A stretch of DNA of 64,000 nt from Gavia stellata (lineage: Eukaryota; Chordata; Aves; Gaviiformes; Gaviidae). Both the position numbers and the translations under genes were made by a program. Numbering within the stretch: position 1 is the first letter of the stretch; every line of letters begins with the position of its first letter. Location of the stretch: positions 20,116,880-20,180,879 of the forward strand of contig NC_082603.1 of the NCBI RefSeq assembly GCF_030936135.1, read 5' to 3'. Below the pieces are notes generated by a model. That model was not told where the DNA came from, ran no database searches, and saw only the letters and a program-made list of their open reading frames with translations. Of this stretch, positions 1 to 11,654 are shown one piece after another.

Positions 1-2442
1 GAAACGTGTGCTTATGTTTCACTCTGATGGGATACACCCTTTATAAAGAGGAGGTGTACAGTAAAAGTAAATAGTATAAAAGATCTTTTGAACTGGATAA
101 TTTTCTTCTCTTTACAAATACATGAATGAGAAAAAGTGGTGATAATTTCTAATAATTTCTAAGATCAGATTGTTTCATGAAATTATTGAAGTCCTGTTTT
201 CTTCCCGATTCTGTAAATCAACTCAGAAGGGGGAAAACCCCCCTCTGTTGCTTTCTGCCAAACAGCAGAAACTGTCTGATATTGGCTTGTAAGCAGACAA
301 ATGGCAAACTGCTATTTGGTTAATGTAAACTTTTGGCTAATGGAAAACTTTGTATTTTTATTTTGGAATAATAAAAGTGGCATTGCACTCCCACGCTACA
401 AGTAATCATTACAATAAAATAGTATTTGCAGTAACAGTTCAGGAGCATCATGGGAAAGGCTATAGGAACTTAAGTCTTGTCCATATACAAAAGAACCTGT
501 AACATTTCATAAGCATTTTGGTTTTCCTGAGTACATTGTACAGTCAGAACCAGCGAGAACTGGCTGCAGTGGAAGTCTGAACTGCAGGAGAGCTCAGTAC
601 TGATGCAAAGCCCTGGAAGGACAGCGGCACAGTCTGACTGATCTTTCCATCACGAGTTTATGCGGTGGTTAAATAGAAAAGTGTACTACAATTTTTCAAT
701 ATACATTGCTGCAAGCCTCATTGGTGATGGTGAACTTTTGGTGACTGTGCGGGTCCTGCTGGACTCTTGAGCCTTTTTTGATTAGTACTACTGAAGAATA
801 ATTTTTTCATCCAGAATTTGCATTCTAAGAGTGAAAAGACTACAGCCTTGGTGTCTGTCTTACGGAAAGACTACTTGGTATGCTTTTGTATATGTTATAT
901 TGCAAGAGTTTACTTACATGCTTCTTTCTTTACAAGGAAAAAGTAGTTTTACAAAATTACATTAAAAAAAAAAAAGTCTTTCCCCTGGCACCCTGGCAGC
1001 TGTGCTGTGTGATTGCCTGGAGTGCCTGTGCTAAAGTTGCATTGAAAGGACTGAGTGCAGGGGTCCTGCCTGAGGTGGGGGGAGCGGAGAGGGAAGGGGT
1101 GTTTGCATCCATAACTGTCACTGGCTGAACTGCAGCCCGCTCTCTAATTAATTGTAAACAGCGTGGTCTGGACTGAAAGGAGAACCTGCAATTTTTGCTG
1201 ACACACCTGAGGTACCCACCTGGCTTAGTACTAGGAATAAAAGTGCCTGCAAAACCTCTCACATATGCTTAGGGAGCTGGGTTGAGGCGGAGTGTTTCCC
1301 CTGATGTGTTACTGCTGTGTTTGCAGTGCTGTTTGCAATGCTGAGGTTGATGCATGAGTAATACTTTTTATAAGCCAAAACATGTGTTCCATAAAATATG
1401 AATCCTCAGCATAAATCTTGGCTCATTTGAAGATAAGTGCTGCCTTCTGTCCTTTTTGAAATTTGAGTAGCGCTGCTTTTCCAAAAGATTAAAAAGATTA
1501 TTTTTTTTTTTGACAACTCTCCAAAGACTAAAGAATGAACATTTAATGATTAAATCTTGACTGAGAAATGCTCTTGGGATGGCACAGGCTTACAAGTGAG
1601 TGTGCTTGTGGCTCAAACTGAAGCGTGCAGCCAGTTTTCGGAACTGACCAGTAGTCATGTTGTTGCCTCACGTCTGTTCGCATCCACATGAATTCATATC
1701 TCTGCATAAAGCATGCAATACTGTTAACAGTTCAATGGGTCAGAAAAATGAGGAATTAATGAAGTGGATGGCGATTTCTGCTCGCTGTCTAAATTTGCCG
1801 TGCGTGGTTGTGTCAAGGGGAATGTGCTAGTGGGCTGGCAGCAGCAGGAAGCATAGATTAATGGAAAAAAAAACCAGCAGCCTCTTACAGGGCTAATTTA
1901 GCTGAGTGAATAGCAAAAGGATTTAGAAAGGTCAAGGGGCATTCATGGCTCCCAAACTGTCCTGTTATTCAGGGTTAAACAGGAGAAAGTCCTTTGGCAG
2001 GTGGTCCTGCCACAGTCCTGTGACTGTGGATGCTGTTACAGGAATTCCTACTAAATGATTATTAGTAGACAGCTGTGAGTGTTTCAACAGTATAAGCTGA
2101 TTTGATTATGACATACCATTTCCTACTGTAAGCTGATTCTGATTTCAGCCTCCCCCTCCAAAAAAAAGCACAGCTGAAACAAAGATGCTGATAACAGTCA
2201 GCATCTCTTGCTAGTGTTTTGCTTTCAGAAAAAGGAAAACATCTCAAACCGTGATGTACAGCACCAGCTTCTACCACATGTGTCTCATAAATATTGTAAC
2301 CAGATAATCCACGCATGGAACACGGGCCTTTAAGATGCAGGGAAGAAGAAAAATTTTCTGGGGAGGGGGGAATATGAGTAAGTTATTCAACAAAAACTAG
2401 CCACTTAAGTGGAGGAGTAAAGAAAGTGGCATATTCTTTTTA

Positions 2443-2465
2443 AAACAACAAACAAACAAACAAAC
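2443..2465. repeat. (CAAA)n simple repeat
   Basis: This is a run of CAAA units, about five copies, inside a SYDE2 intron. It is an ordinary microsatellite. Confidence 0.85.
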
Positions 2466-3786
2466 CCAAACCACCAGAGGGAAATACATTTTCAGGAAAA
2501 TATGTGGATGGTTGTTCATATTTTTTTATATTACTGATAGGAGATTCCCATTTTAAGCACAGGGTGAGCTGTTAGGTGCTGTGTGGTGGTCTGCAGAGAC
2601 AAAGGTTTTGCCTGGCTGCCCCATGCCTTGTGCTGCGGAGAGAGCTGGTCTGGCAGCTCCTGGGGGTGATGCCACTTCAGTTAGTGCTGCTCGTGCAACA
2701 TGGCTTGAATAGCTGCATTACTGCTGGGTGCAGTGTGCTTTTTAAAATAAAAATATTTATATGGGTAGAAGCCAACTTTTACTTGCATTCTGCATGTGAA
2801 CATGGCTATGAAGTGGAAAATGTTAACTTTCATTCCCTGTATTTTTTTTGGAAATGACCTCATAACAAAGCCCACTGCTATACAGTTCAGTTTACAGCTA
2901 GGTTATAAAGACTGAGTTTATAAACACTGTTGCTTTGTTAAATAGCACAGTGTGATGGTATTTGCTGTGATTTGGGATTTTACAAGGCTATGAGGAGTGC
3001 ATGCTAAAAAATCTTCTACCTTTCCAACTTTGCTTTTTCAGAGGACAGGCTGCTTTGTTAATTACAGTACTCACTTTCAGAAAGTTTTTTTTTTTTAATC
3101 CACCATTTCTTCTTAAAGTATTTCAATTCAATTGTGATCTAGCTGAAATGGGTAGATATTTGTGGCACAGAATGCATTTTTTTAAGGAAAATAAAAGCTG
3201 CTGGGAGGCAGGCTTGTTTCCTTCTAAGTTTTCTGTGTCAGTTGTACTGGATACGTTGCTCCTGGATAGCATCCTGCTGTGTCCTTTCCAGGGGGCTGCT
3301 GTTAGAAGTCTTAATGTTTTGGGTTTTTTAATTATTCTTACAATCACTGAAACCCCACTCAAACTGAAGTATCAGCCAGCCTCTAAAGCCAGCTTATGAG
3401 AATGCAGATGCTTACTTCCTTCTTGTTGTTTGCACCTGTGGAAGGAACTTGGTTTAATGAGGCGCTTGCCTGGTTGTTGCATCCCCTAGACACAGCCTCT
3501 CCTCCAGCTTCTGAAACGGTGCAGTACATCTCTGCAGCGGGGAGGGCTCAGTGCGTGGGTATTTTAGCCAGTGTCTCCTGTGGATGTGAATTATAGTTGT
3601 CACAGTGGCAGTGAGCGATGTGCTAGGGGGACAGAGTACCCAGAGGCGGGGGCTGGGGTTGGTGTTTCCCTCTTGCGGACGTCTGTCTGGTCTGTGCCTT
3701 GGTAGGTGAGAAAATGCTGTGTGCTTTGCTGAGCATGGCACTGGCACCGAGGTGTTTGCTTACCATTTCGTAGCTGAAAATACACT

Positions 3787-4680
3787 TGTGGTGGGTTGAC
3801 CCCGGCTGGGTGCCAGGTGCCCACCAAAGCCGCTCTATCACTCCCCTCCTCAGCTGGTCAGGCGAGAGAAAATATCATGAAAAGCTCATGGGTCAAGATA
3901 AGGGCAGGGAGAGACCATTCACCAATTATTGTCATGGGCAAAACAGGCTCGACTTAGGGCGCGGGGGGGGGGGGGGGGGGGGGGGGCAGGATTAGTTTAT
4001 TACCAATCAAATCAGAGTAGGATAATGAGAAATAAAACCAAATCTTAAAAACACCTTCCCCCCACTCCTCCTTTCTTCCTAGGCTGAACTTCACTCCCGA
4101 TTTTCTCTACCTCCTCCCCATCAGTGGCACAGGGGGTCACAAGTCCTGCCAGCAAACCTGCTCCATCCTGGGCTCCTCTTTCCACGGGTTCACAGGTCCT
4201 GCCAGGAGCTTGCTCCAGCATGGGCTTCCCACAGGGTAACAGTCTCCTTTGGGTGCATCCACCTGCTCCAGCGTGGGGTCCTCCACGGGCTCCACTGTTA
4301 ACCTCCATGGGCTGCGCAGGGGCAGCCTGCCTCACCATGGTCTTCATCACGGGCTGCAGGAGAATCTCTGCTCCGGCGCCTGGACCACCTCTGCCCCGAC
4401 CTTCCTCAGTGACCTGGGTGTCTGCAGAGTTGTTTCTCACATATTCTCACTCCTCTCTCCGGCTGCAGTTGCACAGTTCCCCCCCCGCCCCTTCTTTACT
4501 ATGTTATCCAGAGGCACTGCCACCATCGCTGATGGGCTCGGCCTTGGCCAGCGGCGGGTCCATCTTGGAGCCAGCTGGCATTGGCTCTGTCACACATAGG
4601 GGAAGCTCCTAGCAGCTTGTCACAGGAGCCACCTCCGTAGCCCCCCTGCAACCAAAACCTTGCCGTGCAAACCCAATGCA
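3787..4680. mobile_element. solo LTR of an avian endogenous retrovirus
   Basis: The 894-bp element starts with TGTGGTGGG and ends with CAATGCA, so it has TG...CA termini. It is flanked by a perfect 5-bp direct repeat ACACT (3782-3786 and 4681-4685), the mark of integrase-mediated insertion. A 5-bp duplication suggests an ERVL-like or related group, but that is inference. Internally there is an AATAAA-containing stretch near 4030 and irregular repeats of a CTCCAGCGTGGG/CCACGGGC motif from about 4150 to 4350. There is no second LTR and no internal gag, pol or env, so it is a solo LTR left by recombination. The sequence resembles an LTR I remember as common in neoavian genomes. Confidence 0.85.
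3963..3986 (+). repeat. 24-base G homopolymer inside the solo LTR
   Basis: There are 24 consecutive G residues in the LTR. The length is probably polymorphic or uncertain in the assembly. Confidence 0.9.
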
Positions 4681-5249
4681 ACACTGAACTGAAAAATGAA
4701 TTGCCAGTCATATATAAAGGAGGAGGTGTCATCAGGCTGTGAGGACTTTTGTGTTTGCAGTAGCTCCTTTCCTTGGGCAGGAGGTGGACTGCTAAGATCC
4801 CTTTCTTTGTCTCTCCCTCGCCCCAATCAGGAGGGCAACCCCAGTCAGAGCTGCTCCTGGGGTACCTGCATGCACCCCTCTTCTCTGGATGCAGTGCACC
4901 TTCCTCCTCTGGTTTCAGTCCTTAGTTGGCCATGAGCTGCCTTGCGTGGGCTTGGAGAAGCTGTCAGAACTGTGAGGACAGGGTTGCTGCTGCCCCGACC
5001 TCGTGGGGACATTGCAGAGATATCTCCTGCTTTGGAGCTGACCCTTTGGGGAGCCCTCACGTACCCGTGGTTCACTGTGCCCTTTTGCTGTCGTTCTCCC
5101 ATCCCTTGCTCCCTAGTGCGAGGTTTGTCGCTGACACGGAGGATTTTCTCATGGGACGGGTGAAGCTGATGTGCCTTAGCACTACAAAAAATGCGGGAAA
5201 GTGAATCTGCAGCTTGTTAAAGGCAACTGTTCTTGTGTCTCTTGTGAAG

Positions 5250-5431
5250 GTGTCCTAAAGGATTACCTGCGAGAGCTACCCTCTCCCCTGATAACCAAGC
5301 AGCTTTACGAAGCAGTGTTGGATGCCATGGTGAAAAATCCCTTGAAAATGACAGCAAGTGGTTGTGAAAATGACCTGAGTGACTCTGAGCGCACAGCAGC
5401 CCTTCTGGATTGCCTGCCAGATGTTGAGAGG
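5250..5431 (+). CDS. SYDE2: SYDE2 coding exon, RhoGAP middle segment
   Basis: The acceptor is TGTGAAG and the donor is AGG/GTGAGT. The exon begins with the last two bases of a split Gly codon and ends in phase 0. It encodes [15 protein letters not shown] and continues to [10 protein letters not shown]. The KDYLRELP signature is typical of RhoGAP domains. Confidence 0.93.
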
Positions 5432-8400
5432 GTGAGTGCTGTTAGCAGGTTCAAGTAAGTTGCATACTTCAGAAAATAAAGGGAACATTTTCATACTGGA
5501 TATAAAATGTGTCCAAGTGTGTACACCTGCTTCCTGATGTAATGGTCCACTTGGATTTTTGATGCTCTACGTCTTTGAAAATACTTCCATGCCGTCATTA
5601 ATTGGAGGGTCTGCATTGCTGGATTTATTCTAATTTGCATTTTATATTGTCTCTATAAAACTGAAGAGCTGTGATCACTTTTACATTGTTAGATGGGAGA
5701 TTATTCCCGTGTGGTGTCCTGCTCCATTTCTGTGGAGCTCCCTGTTCTGTATGGCATAATTACATGGGCAAAATGCTTTCATTTTCCTAAGCAGATGCAA
5801 TAAAGCCTTAGCTTCCCATGCTCTGCAGCGTGTAATAGTGCTGTGCGCCATTACCTGCCAAATTCACCTCTGTAAAAAAGCACAGTTAGCCCGTGGGAGA
5901 GGGTGAGCAAGTAGCCTGCACAGTACCTGGAAGTTACCTGGGAGCTTGTTCTGATGCTGGGTCATATTGAGGGTTTCTTTATTTTCTTAATGTACCTGGA
6001 TCATCTGTACTGCTTCTGCAGCTTCTCTCCCCTCCCTGATGTCCCCTTTCCACTGTAAGAAAACTCATCCATGTGAAACTGAGATCAGGTAAGAAAGAAA
6101 TAAGCTGAATTTTACTGGAAGGTCTGTCTTAACTAGCCTGCTCTGTGATAGTCTAATACAGCTTTTCTAATTCAGCACTCAGATGTTCCATTGATGGGTG
6201 TTGGTAGAAAAACCATAGCTGTCAGCCTTGTTCTTAGCCCTCTAGAACAGCGATGTTAGGATGTCAACACCACCTTCGTCTAGCGTTTTGTTTCCTGAGC
6301 AGTATTTTGTTCTTCTAGGCTACCTTGAAGATGCTGTTGGATCACCTGAAACTGGTGGCTTCTTACCACGAAGTAAATAAGATGACGTGCCAGAATTTAG
6401 CCGTATGTTTTGGGCCCGTGTTACTGAGCCAGAGGCAGGAGGCCACCAACCATAACAACAGAGTCTTCACAGACTCGGAAGAGCTTGCTAGTGCCTTGGA
6501 CTTCAAAAAACACATAGAGGTTCTTCACTATTTACTCCAGCTGTGGCCAGGTACTGTTTCATGCATCTGATTAAAGGAAAACATCAAACCATTGCTGTAT
6601 ATTTTTACTGTGTGACAGTATATGTTAATTCACAGGATGACTGAGCAGCATCAGAATTCTTAAAACATGAGGTACTGCGGCATCACCTATTAATCTAAAG
6701 AAATCATGAGAATTTTATAATCTATTCTTTGTATTCAGTCACTTTGTTTAATGGGAAATTTGTTGTTTTAATTGCTTTCGTACCAGATGGCAGAGTTTGA
6801 GTATAATGTGAGAAGTGGTGAAGAGTGCTTTCTGTGAGTAAAGACACTAGAAAAAACAAACCCAGTGACAGTAAGGTTTCCGCATCTGAATTAGGGGGTT
6901 TGGGGGTGTTTTGTTTTTTGGGGTTTGTTTTGTTTTGGTTTTTTTCTTCTGCTCTCCTGCTTTGACCATTCAGGATTATCTGTGTATGAAATTATTAGCT
7001 GCTTGGTCTCTGAGATACCCAAAAGGTTACTTTATTTCTGCTCTTGTAATCTGGCAGAGTTGAGAACATCCTCACAGTAAGAGCTGTGCAACTTCTAGTT
7101 GTTTTTGCAGAGCTTTGTGTAAGGAGAAATGTTTTTAAAACAAAACACAACAAAAAACCTCCAAACAACAAAAGCCAAACCAAAACACCCTAAGTATGTT
7201 TTAGCTCCCACTTCCAAACTTAAGAGGTCATATGCTTTCGCACAATATGGGGTCAGTTCTGAATAAGAAGGGAGGTGGAATTCCACTCTTTGTAATAAAC
7301 TACCGAAGTAGACGTGAGCGTAACTATTTCTGCTAAGATCTGCCTTTCAAATCGGAAATGATTGCACAGTGTTCACGTTTCCCCTGGTATTCAGAGAGGC
7401 ATAAGCCAGTGGAAACAGTCAGGATGACATCTGGAGCCCTGGGTTTCTTCAGCCTGTGGTGAATTCCTGTGCCTTGCTGCTGCTGAACTGCAGCCTTCTC
7501 TTGTGCAAGCACTGCCTGAAGTCAGGAGCGGATGAAGGTATTGCAGCTTTTCAGTTAAACAGGGAGAGTTTGAGGGCAATACTGTGAAATAACTTGACAT
7601 TGGATCTGATGGGTTTAGTTTTGTTTTCAGATAGTCTTTGGCCAAGCAGCTGTTGGAAGGTACCTAACCATGCAGGAGATGGGTCCATTGTGCTGTGCTG
7701 TAGTAACTTCCTTTTTCACAGTGGTCTGGTTAACGGTGTGGACAACTGATCTGTTTAGTAACCGGAATAATTTAACACCTGCTTCTTGAATTTGAGCAGT
7801 GTAAACCCTTTAATTCTTGAGGCTAAGAGAAGATTCAGCTCATGTAAACAGCTTCTCAATTGTTCCCTTTTAGAACACAATAATTGCTCTTGGGAACCTG
7901 CTGAATTTCTGCACCAACTGAAACATGAAATGGAATTACAGTTAATCTAAATGAATAATATGTCTGGGTTTGTTTTAAAATTTATCTTACTTTTTCTTGA
8001 AGAGGAGGAGGTCTGCTTTTTATGGGAGACTTGGGGTTGCCTGAGAAATGTGGAGGGTCACAAAGGGCCTGACTTGGCAATACCAAACTACGGATGCTGT
8101 GGCTGCATTTCAGACAGCCAGGTGGACTCTGCTGCTCTGTGTTCAGGATACAAAATATTCCCTAACTCATTTAAAGAGTGTTTGGGAAAAGGCCTTTTTT
8201 TTTTTGTGTCATATCCCCCCATTGCAAACGTTATAAAGAGAAATTGCCATTCCTAGCTAGGTGGTTCTTGAAGCATTTTATTCTGGAGGGCTGACTTGTA
8301 AGCATGGGTCAGCAAAGACCTATGTCTGGCAGATTCTATACAATGATTAAAAAAACCAAAGTGTCTGGATTTGTGGTCTATTCCTAGACATGAGATATAA

Positions 8401-11400
8401 ATGAATGTGCGCTAGCAGACAAAGTGCAGATAGGCTTGTGAACGTGTAGTCTTTGTCTTAGTAGTTCATAATCAAACTAGGTCAGATGTATGATATTGCT
8501 GTTAATTAAAGGGTTTTTATAATTACAAAAAAAGTATAGGAATCTACACTGTATTGTTACTGTGCAGGTCATCTTAAACAGTGTCTGCTCTACTTAGCCA
8601 GTAATATTTGTTAAGTTTTTATCTAGAGATTTATTTTAAACTCGTAAGCTGGGTTTTTATGGGGGTCTTTTTTGTTTTGTTTTTTATTTTAATTATGAGA
8701 GAGAGGATTTTTGGGAAAGGTTTAATCCTTTCTTGGATAAAACTATGAAGTATTAGGACAAGTGAAGCAAATGAAAAAGCAGGGAGTTGACTGTAAACTC
8801 GCTTGACCAGCACAGCATAATTGCCAGGTTTGTGAATAGCCCACTGAGGTCTTTCAAGTGCTTGAACGTTTCTTGTGGTATATCAGATATTGATTGGTAT
8901 AAAGAATATTCTGGGTGTGACAGTGATTTCGGCCATCGTGGGCTACTTCTTTATTCCCCTTACAACAGTTTCCACCTGGGGAGTATCTTTAGGCTCCTTC
9001 CTTCTGCCACAAACCTTGTTGGCAAGAGCTGCTGTGTGGGCTGCAGCGGCAGTAGCAGTCAGCGAGCCCCTGCGCCTGCTTTTATCTCTTAGCAATGGGA
9101 AAGATGAGTTTGGAAAAAAGTCAATGTAGACAACTAATGTACTGAAGGGGAAAAAAACCCCAACAAGTGTAGTCTCAATTGTGTTGTCTGATTCCTCCTT
9201 GCCCCACCCACCCCCCCCCCCAGTCTGATTTATAGTAGTTTGCTTGCATTAGACATTGCCAGCCACTCTGCCCTGATTTTCAGCTGAGCCCTGGAGTCAC
9301 CTCCAGTGACAGCTGACCCTGTGGCTCTAACAAGTACATGCTGACCACACTCTGGGTCAACGCTGCCGGGAAGCTGCCGCTGTTGGCTCTGCTCACTGCA
9401 GCCTCACGGAAACCTTCTCTGCCTGAAAATAAGAGCAAGAGGAAAGTTGGTTTGACATATGGTGCAGCTTCATGATGGGCTTGAGATGATTGAGGACACT
9501 TCTGCTCCCTTGTCGGCTGCAGCTGGGCAGCATCAAAGCTGCTGACCACCAAAAATGAAAAGAAGTTTTCAGTCAGGTCAGTGAGCCAGCGCAGGAAAGA
9601 TGGGAAATGTGGGTGGAGGAAGAGGGAGACCAAGAGCTCTTTGGGCAGCAAATGCTGCACAGGAGCTAATCATGAAACCCTGCGGATGGTTTATGGCATG
9701 GCTGCGGTGGTAAACAAAAGCAGGTAGACATAGCTCTGCCCATAGGAGTGTGTGTTGCTGTCGAGGGGGCAGGAGTAAGGTAAGTAGTAGAGTTCTTCAC
9801 CTGAAAGAGCAAGCTGAACGCTATCCCTCAGCTTGCAAGAACTGTGCAGGACGTTTTGCTAAAACGGAGGTAAAATACGAATGCAGAGATGCGAACAGGG
9901 GAATGCTGTACAGTGTAAACAGAACAGTTGGAGCCGAAGGAAGGATCGCAGTCTGGTCCCTTACATTTAATCTCCTGTACATTGAGACAGCTTGATAATC
10001 AACATGTTGTGCAATACTTCAATTTCCTTATTTTTCCAACTGAAAACAAATAGTCTTTGTTCGGTTAGACCACGTAATACTGGCAAGTTATTGTTAACCC
10101 ATGGCCCTTCGTCTTAATGGAGCATAGCCTAAACAGAAGGGCTTTTGTTATAGTAAGGTGGGGGGAAAAAAGCAGTGATAGTTATTGCATGTTACTGTGC
10201 AAGACATAAAGTAAGACTAAAATCCCCTGGAGAGACCTGCAATGTGGACCCAGAAAGAGAAGCATTGGGCCCGTCTCAGGACTGAGCCTTTGTGCTTGCG
10301 TGTGAGGAGTCTACGAGGAGTGGGAGATTGTGAACTGCACAGGTTTGTGTGTGCCGTGTTTGCAAAGCTGAAAGGGAATAGAAGGTCTCTGCCTCTAATT
10401 ATGAGAGGTAATCGTCTGTTTAAAACCAAAAGAAGTTTGCAGCTCAGATGCTGAATAGGTACAGGTCAGTAAAAATATTTGTGCTGTTTACCGTAGGAAG
10501 CCTGTAACAGTGGAGGAGACTGTTAGTAACTTATGCTGTATAATCGTGAGCTCAGGTAACATTGCCATCAAACCTGTTTGAGTGTATGTCTGACGTGGGG
10601 TTGTGGCTGCGTAGAAAAATTAGTGCAAATGAGCTTCTTTTAATAGCGCAGAATATTTAGGGCAAAAGAGAAGCGCGAGAGTTCAACTCTTGGTGCGTCT
10701 TCAGCTTCTCTAGGTGTTTCTCTGCGGTGGTATTTTTGTTGTGTTTTAACCTCTCTTGCTGTGCCTGCTTTCTGTTACTCCTTTTAGCCTGGACGAAGCG
10801 TGTGAGCTGAGCTGTTTGCTTTTCTTTGACCCAGAGCCGGATGGTGATTAACTCACACAGTGAATTTAATCAGTGCTCTGGGAGTTTCTACTTTTAGACA
10901 GGCTTCTCTGTTGCAATTTGAATCCGGCATGAATCTTCAAAACTGAGCTTTTACAGTAGTTTTTCTAATTATTTTATATCCAACAGTGGCAGAAAATGTA
11001 GTAGTGGAATGTGTTGGCTGTAAGCTTGCATGTATTCATGCATGCTTTTAGTGTGTGACGTCGAGGGAGGAGAGTGGGCATCTGTCATGGACTTTTCTTG
11101 TTGCAGTATGGATTCAGCCCTGACTCTGGTTTATCTTCTCCTCTCTTCTAGTACATCCCTTGCCTGCCAAAGAACAAGTGCATCTGAATGCATTTCCCGA
11201 GCACTCATCCTCCCTGAATTACCTGAGACCCAAGAGGCAGAGACCTCAGATGCTGAATCTGAGCAGTACGGAGATGTCTGGGGTACTCAGACCAAGGCCA
11301 GCAGGTCTAGACAGCCCGTCGAGCAACCGCTATGCTGGAGACTGGAGTAGTTGTGGGGAGAACTACTTCTTAAACCCAAAAGACTGCCTGAGCGAAGCAG

Positions 11401-11654
11401 ACTACGATGACGTCCCTTCAGAAGATACGGAGAGTGGCGATGACAGCAGCAAAGCCGAGGAGTCGGATGCCCTGGTAGGACACCTGCAGCCCATCCCCAG
11501 AGAGCACAAGTTTCAGAGCTATTTGACAATGCAAGCAATAGACTCTGCAGTGGATCACAGAGCAAACCTCAAAGACCTGCAGGAAAGTATTGATACTCTG
11601 ATAGGAAACCTGGAAAGGGAACTCAACAAAAACAAGCTAAATATGAGTTATTAA
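5250..11654 (+). CDS. SYDE2: SYDE2, RhoGAP protein, 3' part (last three coding exons)
   Basis: This is the C-terminal part of synapse-defective Rho GTPase homolog 2, a GTPase-activating protein for Rho-family GTPases (family knowledge: syd-1 family, presynaptic assembly). Coding exons are 5250-5431, 6319-6550 and 11152-11654. They join in phase to about 304 codons and end in TAA. The first two exons encode the second half of the RhoGAP fold, with [12 protein letters not shown] and the [11 protein letters not shown] helix whose Asn is conserved in RhoGAPs. The catalytic arginine-finger segment belongs to an upstream exon outside the window. The last exon encodes an acidic, serine-rich tail ending in a predicted coiled coil ([17 protein letters not shown]). 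It is convergent with DNAI3. SYDE2 was preferred over SYDE1 on remembered C-terminal similarity and on synteny. Confidence 0.93.
5432..6318 (+). other. SYDE2: SYDE2 intron
   Basis: This is an 887-bp GT-AG intron between the two RhoGAP exons. I see nothing else in it. Confidence 0.85.
6319..6550 (+). CDS. SYDE2: SYDE2 coding exon, RhoGAP C-terminal segment
   Basis: The acceptor is TTCTTCTAG and the donor is CCAG/GTACTG. The exon starts in phase 0 and leaves one base for the next codon. It encodes [16 protein letters not shown], then the conserved [13 protein letters not shown] helix and the closing [13 protein letters not shown] segment. Confidence 0.94.
6551..11151 (+). other. SYDE2: SYDE2 last intron
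   Basis: This is a 4.6-kb intron. It has T/G-rich low-complexity patches (about 6900-6945 and 8650-8700) and a C-run near 9208-9221. Two longer open frames, plus strand near 8787-9127 and minus strand near 9280-9660, have no recognisable domain and no splice-site support. I see no gene in it. Confidence 0.75.
11152..11654 (+). CDS. SYDE2: SYDE2 last coding exon, C-terminal tail and stop
   Basis: The acceptor is CTCTTCTAG after a pyrimidine run. It completes a Val codon from the previous exon and runs 166 codons to TAA at 11652-11654. The tail contains [24 protein letters not shown], an acidic [15 protein letters not shown] stretch and a terminal heptad-like helix rich in Leu, Glu and Lys. 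These match the SYDE2 C-terminus as I remember it. Confidence 0.92.

Larger units (their letters stand above)
1..5249 (+). other. SYDE2: SYDE2 intron, left edge to the first exon in view
   Basis: No exon is recognisable here. I looked for the N-terminal half of the RhoGAP domain (an IYRLCG-like arginine finger) and did not find it. The stretch holds a short AAAC repeat near 2443-2465, homopolymer A/T runs and the solo LTR at 3787-4680. The open frames in it show no splice-site support and no family resemblance. Confidence 0.6.

Noticed and set aside
4045-4612. Open frames of 116-162 codons around 4.1-4.6 kb
   Set aside because: They lie wholly inside the solo LTR and are Pro/Ser/Gly-rich with no retroviral gene similarity.
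8787-9129. Plus-strand open frames with hydrophobic stretches in a SYDE2 intron
   Set aside because: The hydrophobic runs look membrane-like, but there is no family match and the frame lies between well-phased SYDE2 exons.
9280-9660. Minus-strand open frame of 126 codons in a SYDE2 intron
   Set aside because: No recognisable domain, no splice sites that join it to anything, and no promoter. It is probably chance or part of an unrecognised old repeat.
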